64,000 bases of DNA from Zoogloea sp. 1C4 (GCF_009469605.1 NZ_SSXU01000018.1:17566-81565); one strand, 5' to 3'; positions 51,847 to 60,915 are shown, counted from the first letter of the stretch. Numbers and translations: made by a program. Notes: a model not told the origin generated them from the letters alone.

Positions 51847-51927
51847 CGGAACGGGGTTGGGCAATCAGCCCGCCGGCCGCGGCGGAACGGGGTTGGGCAA
51901 TCAGCCCGCCGGCCGCGGCGGAACGGG
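51847..51927. repeat. 36-bp tandem duplication at the 3' end of the penicillin-binding protein gene
   Basis: The 36-bp unit starting CGGAACGGGGTTGGGCAATC occurs at 51847-51882 and 51883-51918, exact, and is followed by the first nine bases of a third copy. The unit contains the reverse-strand stop codon of the PBP gene, so its last codons and stop are duplicated downstream. Confidence 0.85.
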
Positions 51928-54216
51928 TTCGTCCGGCGGCGGAGTGGGCGGCGTCCAGTCGGGGGCCGGGGCCACCGGCACGGGCGGTGCCTCGGGCTCA
52001 GCCGGCGGCGCTTCCGGCCGGGCTGCACGGCGGCTGCGGCGGGGTTCGGGGGGCGGCGCCTCTGGCTCGGCGCTGGCGAACAGCCCGGTCACCCAGTTCC
52101 AGCCGCGCCGGAACAAGCCCGGCGTCTCCTTCGACACGAAGCGCGCCTTGCCATCCACCAGCCGGTTGCGCAGGGCGAAGTGGAAGGCGTCGCCCACGAT
52201 CGGCAGCGCGCTCCTGGCGCCCTGGCCCCAGTAGTCGCTGCGCAGGGTGATCCGGTTGTCGTTGAAGCCCACCCACGCGCCGCCCACCAGCTGCGGGTGC
52301 ATCAGGATGAACCAGCCGTCGGTGTTGTCCTGGGTGGTGCCGGTCTTGCCGGCGAGGTCGGCGGAGAGCCCGAACTGGTTGCGGATCGCCACGCCGGTGC
52401 CCCGGTCCACCACGCCGCGCATCACATCCAGCAGCGTCCACGCCGCGGCGGGATCGAGGGCTTTCTCCGGCTCGGCCGGCGCGAACTCGGCCAGCACCTT
52501 GCCATCCTTGTCCTCGATGCGGGCCACGAACATCGGCTCGCGGTATTCGCCGCCGCTGGCGATGGTGGTGTAGGCGGCAACCATCTCGCGCAGCGTCACC
52601 GGGCTGGTGCCCAGGGCCAGGGACGGCACCGCCTCCAGGGGGCTCTGGCGCACGCCCATGGCCTTGGCGAGCTTCGCCACCCGGTCCGCCCCCACCTGCT
52701 CCACCAGCTGGGCGGTGATGCGGTTGCGGGAATACACCAGCCCGTCGCGCAGCGTCATCGGTTTGCCGCTGGGGGGCGCCTCGTCGGTGGGCTGCCAGCG
52801 CTCGCCGTTGGGGAGCGGGATGTCCACCGGCTGGTCGATCAGCGTGTCGTCCGGGCGCAGGCCCTTGTCGAAGGCGGCGCCATACACGAAGGGCTTGAAG
52901 GTGGAGCCGGGCTGGCGGCGGGCCTGCTGCACGTGATCGAAGGGGTCCTGCACGAAATCCCGGCTGCCCACCCAGGCGCGGATCTGGCCGCCCCGCGGGT
53001 CGATGGCCACAAAGCCCACCTGCACGCGGGTCTTGTCGCGGCGCAGGGCGTCGATGAAGGCCTTGTCGGCGGCGAGGCGGGCCTCGGCCTCCTCCGGCGT
53101 CTGGCCGGCGGCCACGGCGGCGCGGAATTCCTTCGATTCGCGGATGAAGGCCGAGACAAGCTCAGGGCTGCCGGCCCAGCCCTTGCGCCCGGCCCAGGCC
53201 TGATCGGCCAGGCCCTGCAGCTGATTGCCGCGGCGGATCACCGCCTGGGTGGCCTGGGCCTGCAGGCGCGCGTCGATCGTGGTGCGCACCACCAGCCCGT
53301 CGGCGTAGATGTTGTAGTCGTTGCTGTCGGCCCAGCCGATCAGCCACTTGCGCACCTGCTGGGCAAAGTGGGGCGCCGGGCCGGGGGCTTCGAGCTGACG
53401 CTCGAAGTCGATGCGCAGGGGCTTCTTCTGCAGGGCGTCCAGCCGGCCTTCATCCAGCTTGCCGCGCTTCACCATCTGGGCCAGCACGGTGTTGCGACGG
53501 GCCACCGCGCGCTCGGGGTTGATCACCGGGTTGTAGTAGCTGTTGCCCTTGAGCATGCCCACCAGGGTGGCGGCCTCCAGCACGTCGAGCCTGCGCGCCG
53601 GCTTGTCGAAATAGGTGCGCGCCGCCATCTCGATGCCCCAGGCGTTGTAGAGGAAGGGCACGGTGTTGAGGTAGGTCTCGAGGATTTCGTCCTTCGAATA
53701 CACCGCCTCGATCTTCAGCGCGGTGATCGCCTCCTTCAGCTTGCGGTTGATGGAGCGGGCGCGGCCTACTTCGTCCGGGAAGAGGTTGCGGGCGAGCTGC
53801 TGGGTGAGCGTCGAGCCGCCCTGCTTGTCGCCCGAGAAGGTGCGCAGCATCGCCCCGCCCAGGCGGTAGAAGTCGATGCCGTGGTGATCAAAAAAGCGGT
53901 GGTCCTCGGTGGCGATCAGCGCGGCCGTCACCTGCGGCGAGATGTCCGCCAGCCCCACCCACTCCCGGTTGGCCCACTTGAACACCGCCAGCTCCTTGCC
54001 ATCCGTCGACAACACCCGCGCCGGCTGCTCCACCTTGGCCTTGCGGATGTCGCCGATCCCCGGCGTGAAGGGGATCAGCACCAGCACATAGGCCACGAAA
54101 GCCAGCACCACGCCCAGCGCCCCCCGGCGAACCTCCCGCCCCGTGGGCCGACGCAGACGGGCCAGCAGCGGGCGAAAGCGGTCGAAGGTGCGCAGCAAGG
54201 CGGGCGGGAGCGACAT
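51901..54216 (-). CDS. Class A penicillin-binding protein (bifunctional transglycosylase/transpeptidase)
   Basis: The 771-residue inner-membrane enzyme polymerises and crosslinks peptidoglycan. A transmembrane helix (VVLAFVAYVLVLIPF) precedes the GT51 domain with TEDHRFFDHHGIDF and QGGSTLTQQLARNLFPDEV. The transpeptidase domain has the SxxK motif in PGSTFKPFVYG, SxN in YSRNRITAQ and KTG in AGKTGTTQDNTDGW. The C-terminus is a long Pro/Glu-rich tail. The start at 54216 is an ATG; the open frame extends further. PBP1a/1b/1c class cannot be fixed by motif alone. Confidence 0.94.
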   Translation of the reverse strand: MSLPPALLRTFDRFRPLLARLRRPTGREVRRGALGVVLAFVAYVLVLIPFTPGIGDIRKAKVEQPARVLSTDGKELAVFKWANREWVGLADISPQVTAALIATEDHRFFDHHGIDFYRLGGAMLRTFSGDKQGGSTLTQQLARNLFPDEVGRARSINRKLKEAITALKIEAVYSKDEILETYLNTVPFLYNAWGIEMAARTYFDKPARRLDVLEAATLVGMLKGNSYYNPVINPERAVARRNTVLAQMVKRGKLDEGRLDALQKKPLRIDFERQLEAPGPAPHFAQQVRKWLIGWADSNDYNIYADGLVVRTTIDARLQAQATQAVIRRGNQLQGLADQAWAGRKGWAGSPELVSAFIRESKEFRAAVAAGQTPEEAEARLAADKAFIDALRRDKTRVQVGFVAIDPRGGQIRAWVGSRDFVQDPFDHVQQARRQPGSTFKPFVYGAAFDKGLRPDDTLIDQPVDIPLPNGERWQPTDEAPPSGKPMTLRDGLVYSRNRITAQLVEQVGADRVAKLAKAMGVRQSPLEAVPSLALGTSPVTLREMVAAYTTIASGGEYREPMFVARIEDKDGKVLAEFAPAEPEKALDPAAAWTLLDVMRGVVDRGTGVAIRNQFGLSADLAGKTGTTQDNTDGWFILMHPQLVGGAWVGFNDNRITLRSDYWGQGARSALPIVGDAFHFALRNRLVDGKARFVSKETPGLFRRGWNWVTGLFASAEPEAPPPEPRRSRRAARPEAPPAEPEAPPVPVAPAPDWTPPTPPPDEPVPPRPAG

Positions 54217-54560
54217 CGGGCGAAGGCTTAGACGGGGGGAAGGCGGGTTTTTAACACATCCGCACGCCCTCTTCTGCCCCCACAGCCCTGCGGCAATCCT
54301 GCCAGCACCAGACGGCGCGGCAATCCGCGCCACCCCGAAGGGCACAACGGCGTGATCGGCCAGCGCTTCGGGCCCGCCCCCCAACCACCCTGATGCCGCC
54401 GCCAGGACGCACCGGATGTGCTGTGGAGCGGCGCTGACGGCACGCCCCCAAAGCCATCCAGAAGGCATTGAATTGGGATATCATCACCCCCCCGCAAATG
54501 ACATAACGCTAAACCCGTGGTCATCGCCAGCGTTTTTCATCCACACCCAGGAGCCCTCTG
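54217..54560. other. Non-coding gap between PBP gene and small helical protein gene
   Basis: No gene is convincing in this 344-bp divergent stretch. It holds a 7-bp hairpin GGCGCGG/CCGCGCC (54314-54331) with a CAAT loop and a second inverted pair CCCGAAG/CTTCGGG (from 54334). The last 90 bp are AT-richer and probably carry the promoter of the gene at 54561. Confidence 0.5.
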
Positions 54561-55028
54561 ATGAATCAAAACCTCGTATCCATCGAATTCAGCCCGGCCG
54601 AGCTCGACGCCATCGACGGCGCCCTGGCGGTGCTTGAAGCCAAGCTCGACCGGCTCATCGTGCTCAGCCCCGAGCAGCGCCACCAGGCCCTCAAGATGGG
54701 CGACAAATCCGAGGTGTTCTGCCGCCAGACCGAGATGGTGCTGCGCCAGAACCCCGGCATGGTGCCCGGCGATTTCTCGCTGGAAGAATACCGCCTCGAT
54801 CTGGCCGCCCTCGACGCCCTGCGCCCCCGCCTGCAGCGCCTGCGCACCCTCACCGACCGCGCCGACGACACCGAGCTGGCCCTGGGCAGCGACATCATGA
54901 GCGCCGCCCTCGACGGCTACCGCTTCGCCAAGATCGCCGGCAAAGGCACCGCGCTCGATTCCCTCAAGGAAGCCATGCAGAGCCGCCTCTCCCGCAAGCC
55001 CCGCGACCCAGGCAAACCCGCGGCCTGA
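54561..55028 (+). CDS. Small helical protein of unknown function
   Basis: The 155-residue protein has no signal or transmembrane segment and looks wholly helical (SPAELDAIDGALAVLEAKLD, RPRLQRLRTLTDRADDTE). AGGAG lies 8 bases before the ATG. I do not recognise the family. It is isolated: the PBP gene is divergent and ~0.7 kb of structured non-coding DNA follows. Confidence 0.7.
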   Translation: MNQNLVSIEFSPAELDAIDGALAVLEAKLDRLIVLSPEQRHQALKMGDKSEVFCRQTEMVLRQNPGMVPGDFSLEEYRLDLAALDALRPRLQRLRTLTDRADDTELALGSDIMSAALDGYRFAKIAGKGTALDSLKEAMQSRLSRKPRDPGKPAA

Positions 55029-55079
55029 TCGCCGCCCCGCGCCTGCGCCTCGCCAACCGGCGGGGCGGCTGCGGCGCCC

Positions 55080-55501
55080 CAGGGCCGGCGCTCAACATCT
55101 CACCGGCCCTGCTCCACGACCGGCTCTCCCATCCCCTGGCCCGGCCCGACCTTCCCCAAGCCCCGGCCGACCCGCTCAAAGCCCCAAACCTGGCACTCCG
55201 GGAATGGATGCCTCACTCCCAAAGCCCCAGGCGAGAGACTTTGGGACACCGACCTCGTGTCGCCCGGATAGGGCACGTCACTCGAAAAGCCCCAGGGCTG
55301 GGTCTTTTTGCCCCACGCGAGAGACAAAAAGACCGAGGTCGCCTATCCGGACGACAGACCCCCTGTATCCCGAAGCCCAAAACCTGGGACTTTTTGCCCC
55401 AAGCGAGGGACTCCAGGCATGACGCGCCTATCCGGGAGAGGGTCGCGAGTATCCCGGAGATAGTCGCGTGGGGCTCCAGGATAGGCGCCCGAGGCCTGGA
55501 G
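55080..55501. repeat. Degenerate ~86-bp repeat array folding into hairpins with 14-nt loops
   Basis: The motif CCCCANGCGAGRGAC recurs three times at exactly 86-bp spacing (55225, 55311, 55397). In unit 1 it is the loop of stem TCCCAAAG/CTTTGGGA (55217-55246); in unit 2 the loop of stem GGTCTTTTTG/CAAAAAGACC (55301-55334). The stems differ in sequence but still pair. In unit 3 the stem is degraded. Two more hairpins with 14-nt loops flank them: CAGGGCCGG/CCGGCCCTG (55080-55111) and CTCCAGG/CCTGGAG (55474-55501). Secondary motifs CCTATCCGG and GTATCCC recur about 85 bp apart. No coding potential is convincing. Known element type not recognised. Confidence 0.7.
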
Positions 55502-55575
55502 ACGGGCGCGAGACATCAAGCGCATCGCACGCGGGCAACGCCTCCACCCGCCCCTCACTCTCCCCCACCACCCAC

Positions 55576-55648
55576 CCTGTAGGTCGGACTTCAGTCCGAC
55601 ACCAACACCCACCCAAGCCCCGATGTCGGACTGAAGTCCGACCTACAG
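55576..55648. repeat. REP palindrome pair, copy 3
   Basis: Two inverted copies of the unit built on GTCGGACTTCAGTCCGAC with a ~25-bp spacer, nearly identical to the elements at 36073 and 37926. It lies between the hairpin array and the 3' end of the STAND-like gene. The rest of 55502-55751 shows nothing else. Confidence 0.9.
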
Positions 55649-55751
55649 ACGGAGCGCACGGACAGGTCACCAAAGCTGCCCCCGCAGTACAGCCCGCGGG
55701 CAGGCCACAGCAGAACGGCGGGGCAAACGGTACCGCCAGCCCGCCGATCAT

Positions 55752-58685
55752 TCACCCACGCTGCCCGTGGCAATGCTTGAAGCGCTTGCCGGAACCACAG
55801 GGGCAGGGGGCGTTGCGGGCGGGCGAAGGCGGCTGGCCGGGCGGGTCGTCGGTGGTTTGCGGGTCGGGATGCAGGCGTTGCTGGAGGTCGGCGATCCGGT
55901 CGGCGGTCGCGCAGGTGTCCGGGTGGTTGGGGCCGAGCACACACTGCTGGTCGGGCAGCAGCGCCTCGGAGAGCGCTAGCACTTTGGCCACGTCGCCACA
56001 CTTTCCGGCCCAGTAGGCGATGTTATGGCGCGCATTGAGCGTATGTGGATGGTCAGGGCCAAGCACCCGCAGCAGGTCGGGCAACAACGCCTCAAAGAGC
56101 GTCAGCGCCGTGCTAGCGTCGCCTCCCATGCCCGTCCAACCGGCGATGTTATGGCGCGTCCCAAGCGTAAGCGGATGGTCAGGGCCAAGCACCCGTAGCA
56201 GGTCGGGCAGCAACGCCTCTAAGAGCGTCAGCGCGGTGCTAGTGTCGCCTCCCATGCCGGTCCAGCCAGCGATGTTGTTGCGCGTGCGGAGCGTGTCCGG
56301 ATGGTCAGGGCCAAGCACCCGCTGCTGGTCGCGCAGCAAGTTCTCGAACTGCGATAAGGCCGTGCCCACATCGCCGGTCCAACCGATGAAGGAGGCGATG
56401 TTATTGCACGTCGTGAGCGTGTCCGGATGGTCGGGGCCAAGCACCCGCTGCTGGTCGGGCAGCAACTTCTCGAACAGGGATAAGGCCGTACCTAAATCGC
56501 CGGTTTTTCCGATGAGGAAAGCGATGTTGTTGCGCGTCCTGAGGGTCTCCGGATGGTCGGGGCCGAGCACACGCTGCTGGTCGGGCAGCAGCGCCTCGAA
56601 CAGCGCCAGCGCCCTGCCTGCATCACCACACTCGCCGATCCAGGTGGCAATGTTGTTGCGCGTCGTGAGGGTGTCCGGATGGTCGGGGCCGAGCACACGC
56701 TGCTGGTCGAGCAGCAGCGCCTCGAACAGCGCCAGCGCCGCATGCGCATCGCCGGCCTGGCCGGTCCAGGTGGCGAGGTTGGCGCGCGTCTTGAGGATGT
56801 CCGGATGGTCGGGGCCGAGCACACGCCGCTGGTCAGGCAGCAGTGCCTCGATCAGCGCCAGCGCCGTGCGCGCATCGCCACTCTCGCCGGTCCAATAGGC
56901 GATCTCGCCGCGGGCACCAAGGGTCTTCTCAGCGTCAGCCGACAGCCGCGCGCGGAAGACGCCCTCGGCGCGGGTCCACGTGGCCAGGCGCGGGCGTGCC
57001 AGCAGCCCCCAGGGAATCGCCTTGTCCAGCGCCGCGAAGGCCGGGCCGAACACGGCCACGTCGAGCAGCCCCGTGTCGGCGTGGGCGAGCAGGATGTCGG
57101 CGGCGCGGACGTAGGCGGCCTGCATCGCAGCGACATCGTGGCGGCGGACGGCTTCCGCCAGTTGGGCGGAATAGTGGGCAACGAGGCTCGCGATGACGTC
57201 GGCCGCCTGCTTGGGGCCGCTGGGCTGGTCGTGGAGGTGGGCAAGCAAAGCTTCCTGCATCTTGCTGTGGAAGCGGTAGACCTGCGGGCCGGCGGGCAGG
57301 ATGTGGCTGTTGGCAGGGTCGACCAGGTTGTGGAAACCCTGGACCGGGATGCCCTTGATCAGATCCTCTTTAATCAGCAGACGGAACACGGCGTGGTCGA
57401 AGGTAAGGGCAAGGGCCAGCGCCTGCATGGCGCTGCGCTGGCCCTCGTCCATGTAGCGCAGGAAGCGCGCTTGCAGTTCCTTGTGACCGCGCCCCAAATG
57501 CGTGCTGGCGTTGAAGCCGTCGCGATGGCTGTCGATCTGACGCAGCGCAAGATCAAGGGTGTAGGGGTGAAAGCTGCGCGCGGGCTGATCGTCGGCCAAG
57601 TCTTCGGCGGCATCGAGGATGGCCTTGCGGTTCTCGGACAGGATTTCGAGTATCTCGGCACTGCGGGGGTCGACAGCGCGGGCGGTGTACCAGGCTTCGG
57701 CCTGATCGAGAAAATACTCGGCGTCGGTTTCGCCCAGGCCGCCGACGAGATGCTGCTCCAGCAGGGCGTCCCAGGTGTCTTCCGGCAGGTCTTCGCGCCG
57801 GTCGTAGAGTTCGCGCCACTGCAGGCGGTTGCGGCCGAACAGCACAAAGCCGCAGCGGGGCTGGGGATCGGCAGTGGCGATTCGGCTGCACAGTTCCTGC
57901 AGCGCCCATTGGGCGTCGTGGGCGCAGACCTGGGACTGGATGCGCTCGAAACCATCAATGGTGATGCACAAGGCCTTGGGATGGCCGTTGCGTTCGCGCT
58001 GTGCATCGAGAAACGCCAGCAGATCATGGGCGAGCACGTGGTGGGCGTACTGCATGAAGTCGGCTTCGCTGAGTTCGGCGAGTTCGAGGTTGGGGAAATG
58101 CACTGCATAGCGCCGCGTGTGCCATGCGGTGCGAAAGGCGATGCCGGCCTTGAGCACCAGGTCAACGCCCTTGAGGGAGGTGGCGAAGTCGGTGAGCGGC
58201 GCCCACCACGAGCCGGCCACTTCCGACGCCTTTTGGTGGGTGCCGAGGAAATCCTGCACCTGCTCGGCACTGAACGTACCACTGCTCATACCGCGGGCAT
58301 GCCAGGCCAGGCAGTACACGTCGAACAGCGGCAGCGGGCAGCCCGCGGCCTTGAGGGCAGCGCGCAGCCGGCCCGCGAACAGGTCGAAGATGGGGTAGGC
58401 CGGGGTGATGCGGTCGCTGTCCAGATCGACGTGGGCGAAAGCAAGGGGATAACCCCCCTGATCGGACATGCGGGCGCGGCACTCGTCCACCGCCTTGGCG
58501 CGCAGCGCCGACTTGCCGGCCCCGCCCACGCCGTAAAACACCTTGACCGGCCTGGATGGCACAACCGGGCTGCCATGAAGCCCGTCGAAGAAGTCGCCCA
58601 GCACCTTTCTCGGCGCCTCCCGGTCGGTGAAGATCTCCGCCGCAGTGGGGACGAAGGGGAGGCTGAAACTCTTCTTGCGTGCCAT
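55752..58685 (-). CDS. STAND-like P-loop ATPase with TPR array and C-terminal SEC-C zinc motif
   Basis: The 977-residue protein is read from the ATG 58683-58685 (MARKKSFSLPFVPT); the open frame beyond lacks features. Walker A GVGGAGKS is at residues 52-59, and a Walker B-like ALCITIDGFERI is at about 238-249. A helical middle region leads to eight 42-residue kinesin-light-chain-type TPR units (about residues 592-927; core RVLGPDHPDTL). The C-terminus is CPCGSGKRFKHCHG, a SEC-C zinc-binding motif. This architecture suggests a ligand-sensing signal-transduction ATPase. An effector domain is not obvious. Some STAND proteins act in phage defence, but that is not shown here. Confidence 0.82.
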   Translation of the reverse strand: MARKKSFSLPFVPTAAEIFTDREAPRKVLGDFFDGLHGSPVVPSRPVKVFYGVGGAGKSALRAKAVDECRARMSDQGGYPLAFAHVDLDSDRITPAYPIFDLFAGRLRAALKAAGCPLPLFDVYCLAWHARGMSSGTFSAEQVQDFLGTHQKASEVAGSWWAPLTDFATSLKGVDLVLKAGIAFRTAWHTRRYAVHFPNLELAELSEADFMQYAHHVLAHDLLAFLDAQRERNGHPKALCITIDGFERIQSQVCAHDAQWALQELCSRIATADPQPRCGFVLFGRNRLQWRELYDRREDLPEDTWDALLEQHLVGGLGETDAEYFLDQAEAWYTARAVDPRSAEILEILSENRKAILDAAEDLADDQPARSFHPYTLDLALRQIDSHRDGFNASTHLGRGHKELQARFLRYMDEGQRSAMQALALALTFDHAVFRLLIKEDLIKGIPVQGFHNLVDPANSHILPAGPQVYRFHSKMQEALLAHLHDQPSGPKQAADVIASLVAHYSAQLAEAVRRHDVAAMQAAYVRAADILLAHADTGLLDVAVFGPAFAALDKAIPWGLLARPRLATWTRAEGVFRARLSADAEKTLGARGEIAYWTGESGDARTALALIEALLPDQRRVLGPDHPDILKTRANLATWTGQAGDAHAALALFEALLLDQQRVLGPDHPDTLTTRNNIATWIGECGDAGRALALFEALLPDQQRVLGPDHPETLRTRNNIAFLIGKTGDLGTALSLFEKLLPDQQRVLGPDHPDTLTTCNNIASFIGWTGDVGTALSQFENLLRDQQRVLGPDHPDTLRTRNNIAGWTGMGGDTSTALTLLEALLPDLLRVLGPDHPLTLGTRHNIAGWTGMGGDASTALTLFEALLPDLLRVLGPDHPHTLNARHNIAYWAGKCGDVAKVLALSEALLPDQQCVLGPNHPDTCATADRIADLQQRLHPDPQTTDDPPGQPPSPARNAPCPCGSGKRFKHCHGQRG
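55905..56912 (-). repeat. Eight tandem 126-bp coding repeats (TPR units)
   Basis: Inside the STAND-like gene, eight consecutive 126-bp units encode 42-residue repeats with the common core RVLGPDHPDTL and LLPDQQ. Adjacent units are highly alike at the DNA level, notably units 6 and 7 (both IAGWTGMGGD), which points to recent duplication or gene conversion. Confidence 0.9.
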
Positions 58686-58877
58686 GACGGGCTCCCGGCT
58701 GCGCATGCCGCTCGCCCGGATGGCCGGCGGATGCTTGATTGATATGCCGGAATTGTGCCTCACGACGGCGCCACCCGAAATGGCATCCGGTTGCCGCGAC
58801 ATCGCCCACGACGGCCGGTGTCCCGAGGTGCAGGGCCAGGCGGTTGCCGCGCGGCGCCAAGGCGCTATGATCGGCCG

Positions 58878-59582
58878 ATGAACCCCACCACCACCCCGCC
58901 TCCACCGCCGCCCCGGCACCGTCGCAACCGGCTCTTACGGCTTTTCCTGGCACGGCCGCGGCTCTATGGGGCGGTGTTGTGCGGGGTGCTGACCTATCTC
59001 TTCAGCCCGGATGTGCTGGATGGGCGGGAGACGTCGCGCCTGCTGCTGGCGTGGAACGTGGGCACGCTGCTGTATCTGGTGCTGGCGGGGGTGATGATGG
59101 CGCGGGCCACCCATTCGAGCATGCGGCACCGGGCGATCCAGGAGGATGAGGGGAAGTTTGCGGTGCTGGGTGGGGTGATCGTGGCCACGGTGGCCTGCCT
59201 GGCGGCGATCGTGCTGGAGCTGAGTAATGTGAAGGGCGCCGATGAGGCGCTGCGCAATGGCCGGCTGGCGCTGTCGGCGCTCACCATCGCAACTGCCTGG
59301 GCCTTCATCCATCTGATGTTTGCGCTGCATTACGCCCACGATTACTACCGGGATCAATCGGCGCATCGCAGTGGCGGGCTGCAGTTTCCCGGCGAGGAGG
59401 CGCCGGATTACTGGGATTTCGTGTATTTCGCGGCGGTGATCGGCACGTCGGCCCAGACGGCCGACGTGTCGTTCACCTCACGCCAGATGCGCCGGCTGGG
59501 CCTGCTCCACTGCACCCTGGCGTATGCCTTCAACACCACGCTGCTGGCCCTGACGATCAACATCGCGTCGGGCTTGCTGTAG
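58878..59582 (+). CDS. DUF1345 family membrane protein
   Basis: The 234-residue protein has about five transmembrane helices and the DUF1345 signatures AWAFIHLMFALHYAHDYY and PDYWDFVYFAAVIGTSAQTADVSF. The start is ATG 58878, with a Pro-rich N-terminus. Function is unknown. It is divergent from the STAND-like gene and convergent with the ferritin-like gene. Confidence 0.88.
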   Translation: MNPTTTPPPPPPRHRRNRLLRLFLARPRLYGAVLCGVLTYLFSPDVLDGRETSRLLLAWNVGTLLYLVLAGVMMARATHSSMRHRAIQEDEGKFAVLGGVIVATVACLAAIVLELSNVKGADEALRNGRLALSALTIATAWAFIHLMFALHYAHDYYRDQSAHRSGGLQFPGEEAPDYWDFVYFAAVIGTSAQTADVSFTSRQMRRLGLLHCTLAYAFNTTLLALTINIASGLL

Positions 59583-59605
59583 GGCCGGGCGGGCAGCGGC
59601 GGCGG

Positions 59606-60148
59606 TCATTCGAGCAGGTCGGCCAGCTCGTCGGCGTGTTCTTCCTCGGTGGCGAGGATGCCTTCGAGCATCGATCGGGTGGTGGAATCCTTGTTGCCGA
59701 AGAAGCGGATCAGCTCGCGATAGCTTTCGATGGCGATGCGTTCGGCGACGAGGTTCTCGCGGATCATCTGCTTGAGGTCGTCACAGGCGACGTATTCGGC
59801 GTGGCTGCGCTCGGTGAGGCCGGCCGGGTCCATCATCGGGGTGCCGCCCAGCTGGACGATGCGCTTGGCGAGCAGATCGGCGTGGGCCAGCTCTTCGTTG
59901 GAATGCACCAGAAACTCGGCGGCGATCGGCTCGGAGTGGATGCCGGTGGCGGCGATGGCGTGCTGGCGGTAGCGCAGCACGCACACCAGCTCGGTGGCGA
60001 GGGCGTTGTTGAGCAGGTGGATGGCCTGGTCCGGGTCGAGTTCGTAGTCGGGCGTGAGGGCGCCGTCTTCGATCTGCTTGCGGGCGCGGGCGCGCAGGGT
60101 CTTCACGTCGGTGAGGAAGGCGGAATCGCTCGGGGTTTCCTTGGCCAT
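59606..60148 (-). CDS. Ferritin-like (bacterioferritin-type) protein
   Basis: The 180-residue four-helix protein starts at ATG 60146-60148 with AGGAGA upstream. Di-iron ligand motifs of the ferritin/bacterioferritin fold are present: ATELVCVLRYRQHA (Glu), HSNEELAHADLLAKRI (Glu and His), NLVAERIAIESYREL (Glu) and ATEEEHADELADLL (Glu, His). It probably stores iron or protects DNA or heme under stress. The short N-terminal extension is unusual for classic Bfr. Confidence 0.88.
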   Translation of the reverse strand: MAKETPSDSAFLTDVKTLRARARKQIEDGALTPDYELDPDQAIHLLNNALATELVCVLRYRQHAIAATGIHSEPIAAEFLVHSNEELAHADLLAKRIVQLGGTPMMDPAGLTERSHAEYVACDDLKQMIRENLVAERIAIESYRELIRFFGNKDSTTRSMLEGILATEEEHADELADLLE

Positions 60149-60311
60149 GACTTTCTCCTGATGGGTTGGGGATCGGAGACGGTCCGGCGGGGCCTTGCGG
60201 CATCCACCACCGTCATGCATCCATGATGGGCCGGCGGCAGGTGCTTCGATGTCGGAGAGGACAGCAGCGCGATGTCGGACGAATCCTATCGGCGTGGCGG
60301 TGGGGGCCTGT

Positions 60312-60725
60312 TCAGGCGAGGGCCAGGGCGTGCGCGCCGGCCTCGCCCTCGATGAAGCTGAGCAGCTCGTCCATCTGGAAGGACTTGTCGAAGAAGGCCG
60401 CAGCGCCGAGCATCCGGCACTTGGCCTGGACCACGGCGTGGGAGTGGTTCGAGAACACCACCGTACGCGGGGTGCCGAAGCGCTCGGGGGTGGCGTGCAG
60501 GGCGGCGAGCAGGCCCATGCCGGTGCCGTTGCGAAGTTCGAGATCCACGATGACGAGGTGGGGGCGTTCGCGCTTGAGCACGAGCAGTCCATCGACTTCA
60601 CTGTCGGCCGTGCCGACGATTTCGACATGTTCGATCCCACCGAGCATGGCTGTGAGCAAGTCACGCAATACGGCCGAATCTTCGATCAAGACCACCCGGA
60701 GGGGTGTGGGGGCTTGGGCATCCAT
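60312..60725 (-). CDS. Single-domain response regulator
   Basis: The 137-residue protein is a stand-alone receiver: acidic pair VVLIEDSAVLRDLL, phosphoacceptor Asp in LVIVDLELRNGTG, Thr/Ser switch in VVFSNHS, and Lys in FFDKSFQ. The ATG at 60723-60725 has AGGAAG about eight bases upstream. No output domain and no kinase lie nearby, so it acts through protein contacts. Confidence 0.9.
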   Translation of the reverse strand: MDAQAPTPLRVVLIEDSAVLRDLLTAMLGGIEHVEIVGTADSEVDGLLVLKRERPHLVIVDLELRNGTGMGLLAALHATPERFGTPRTVVFSNHSHAVVQAKCRMLGAAAFFDKSFQMDELLSFIEGEAGAHALALA

Positions 60726-60886
60726 GGCAGCGTCTTCCTGAGTTCTATCCGTCTGAAGCGGCGCGTTGCGCATCCGCCTGGGGATGCGCCGCGCCCTGTT
60801 TCCTCATTTGTAGTTTAGTGAATGCTGATTTTCTGATTCGTCAGGGGATGGCCGAAGTTGGCGTAGGTGAGGTCTTACGCGCCAAG

Positions 60887-60915
60887 AAAAAAAGGCAGCC
60901 CACGAAGGAGCTGCC
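60887..60915 (-). terminator. Rho-independent terminator
   Basis: On the reverse strand GGCAGC and GCTGCC form a 6-bp stem with a 10-nt loop followed by a seven-T tract. It would end the transcript carrying the small membrane protein at 60992-61240. Confidence 0.75.

Noticed and set aside
55080..55501. Integron attC array
   Set aside because: The repeats lack the paired R'/R'' core sites (GTTRRRY and RYYYAAC) and no cassette genes lie between units.
55208..55582. Possible small proteins in the hairpin array region
   Set aside because: Open frames on both strands overlap each other and follow the repeat structure; none has a ribosome-binding site or recognisable sequence.
55905..56912. Possible CRISPR array
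   Set aside because: The 126-bp units are in-frame coding TPR repeats with no spacer structure.
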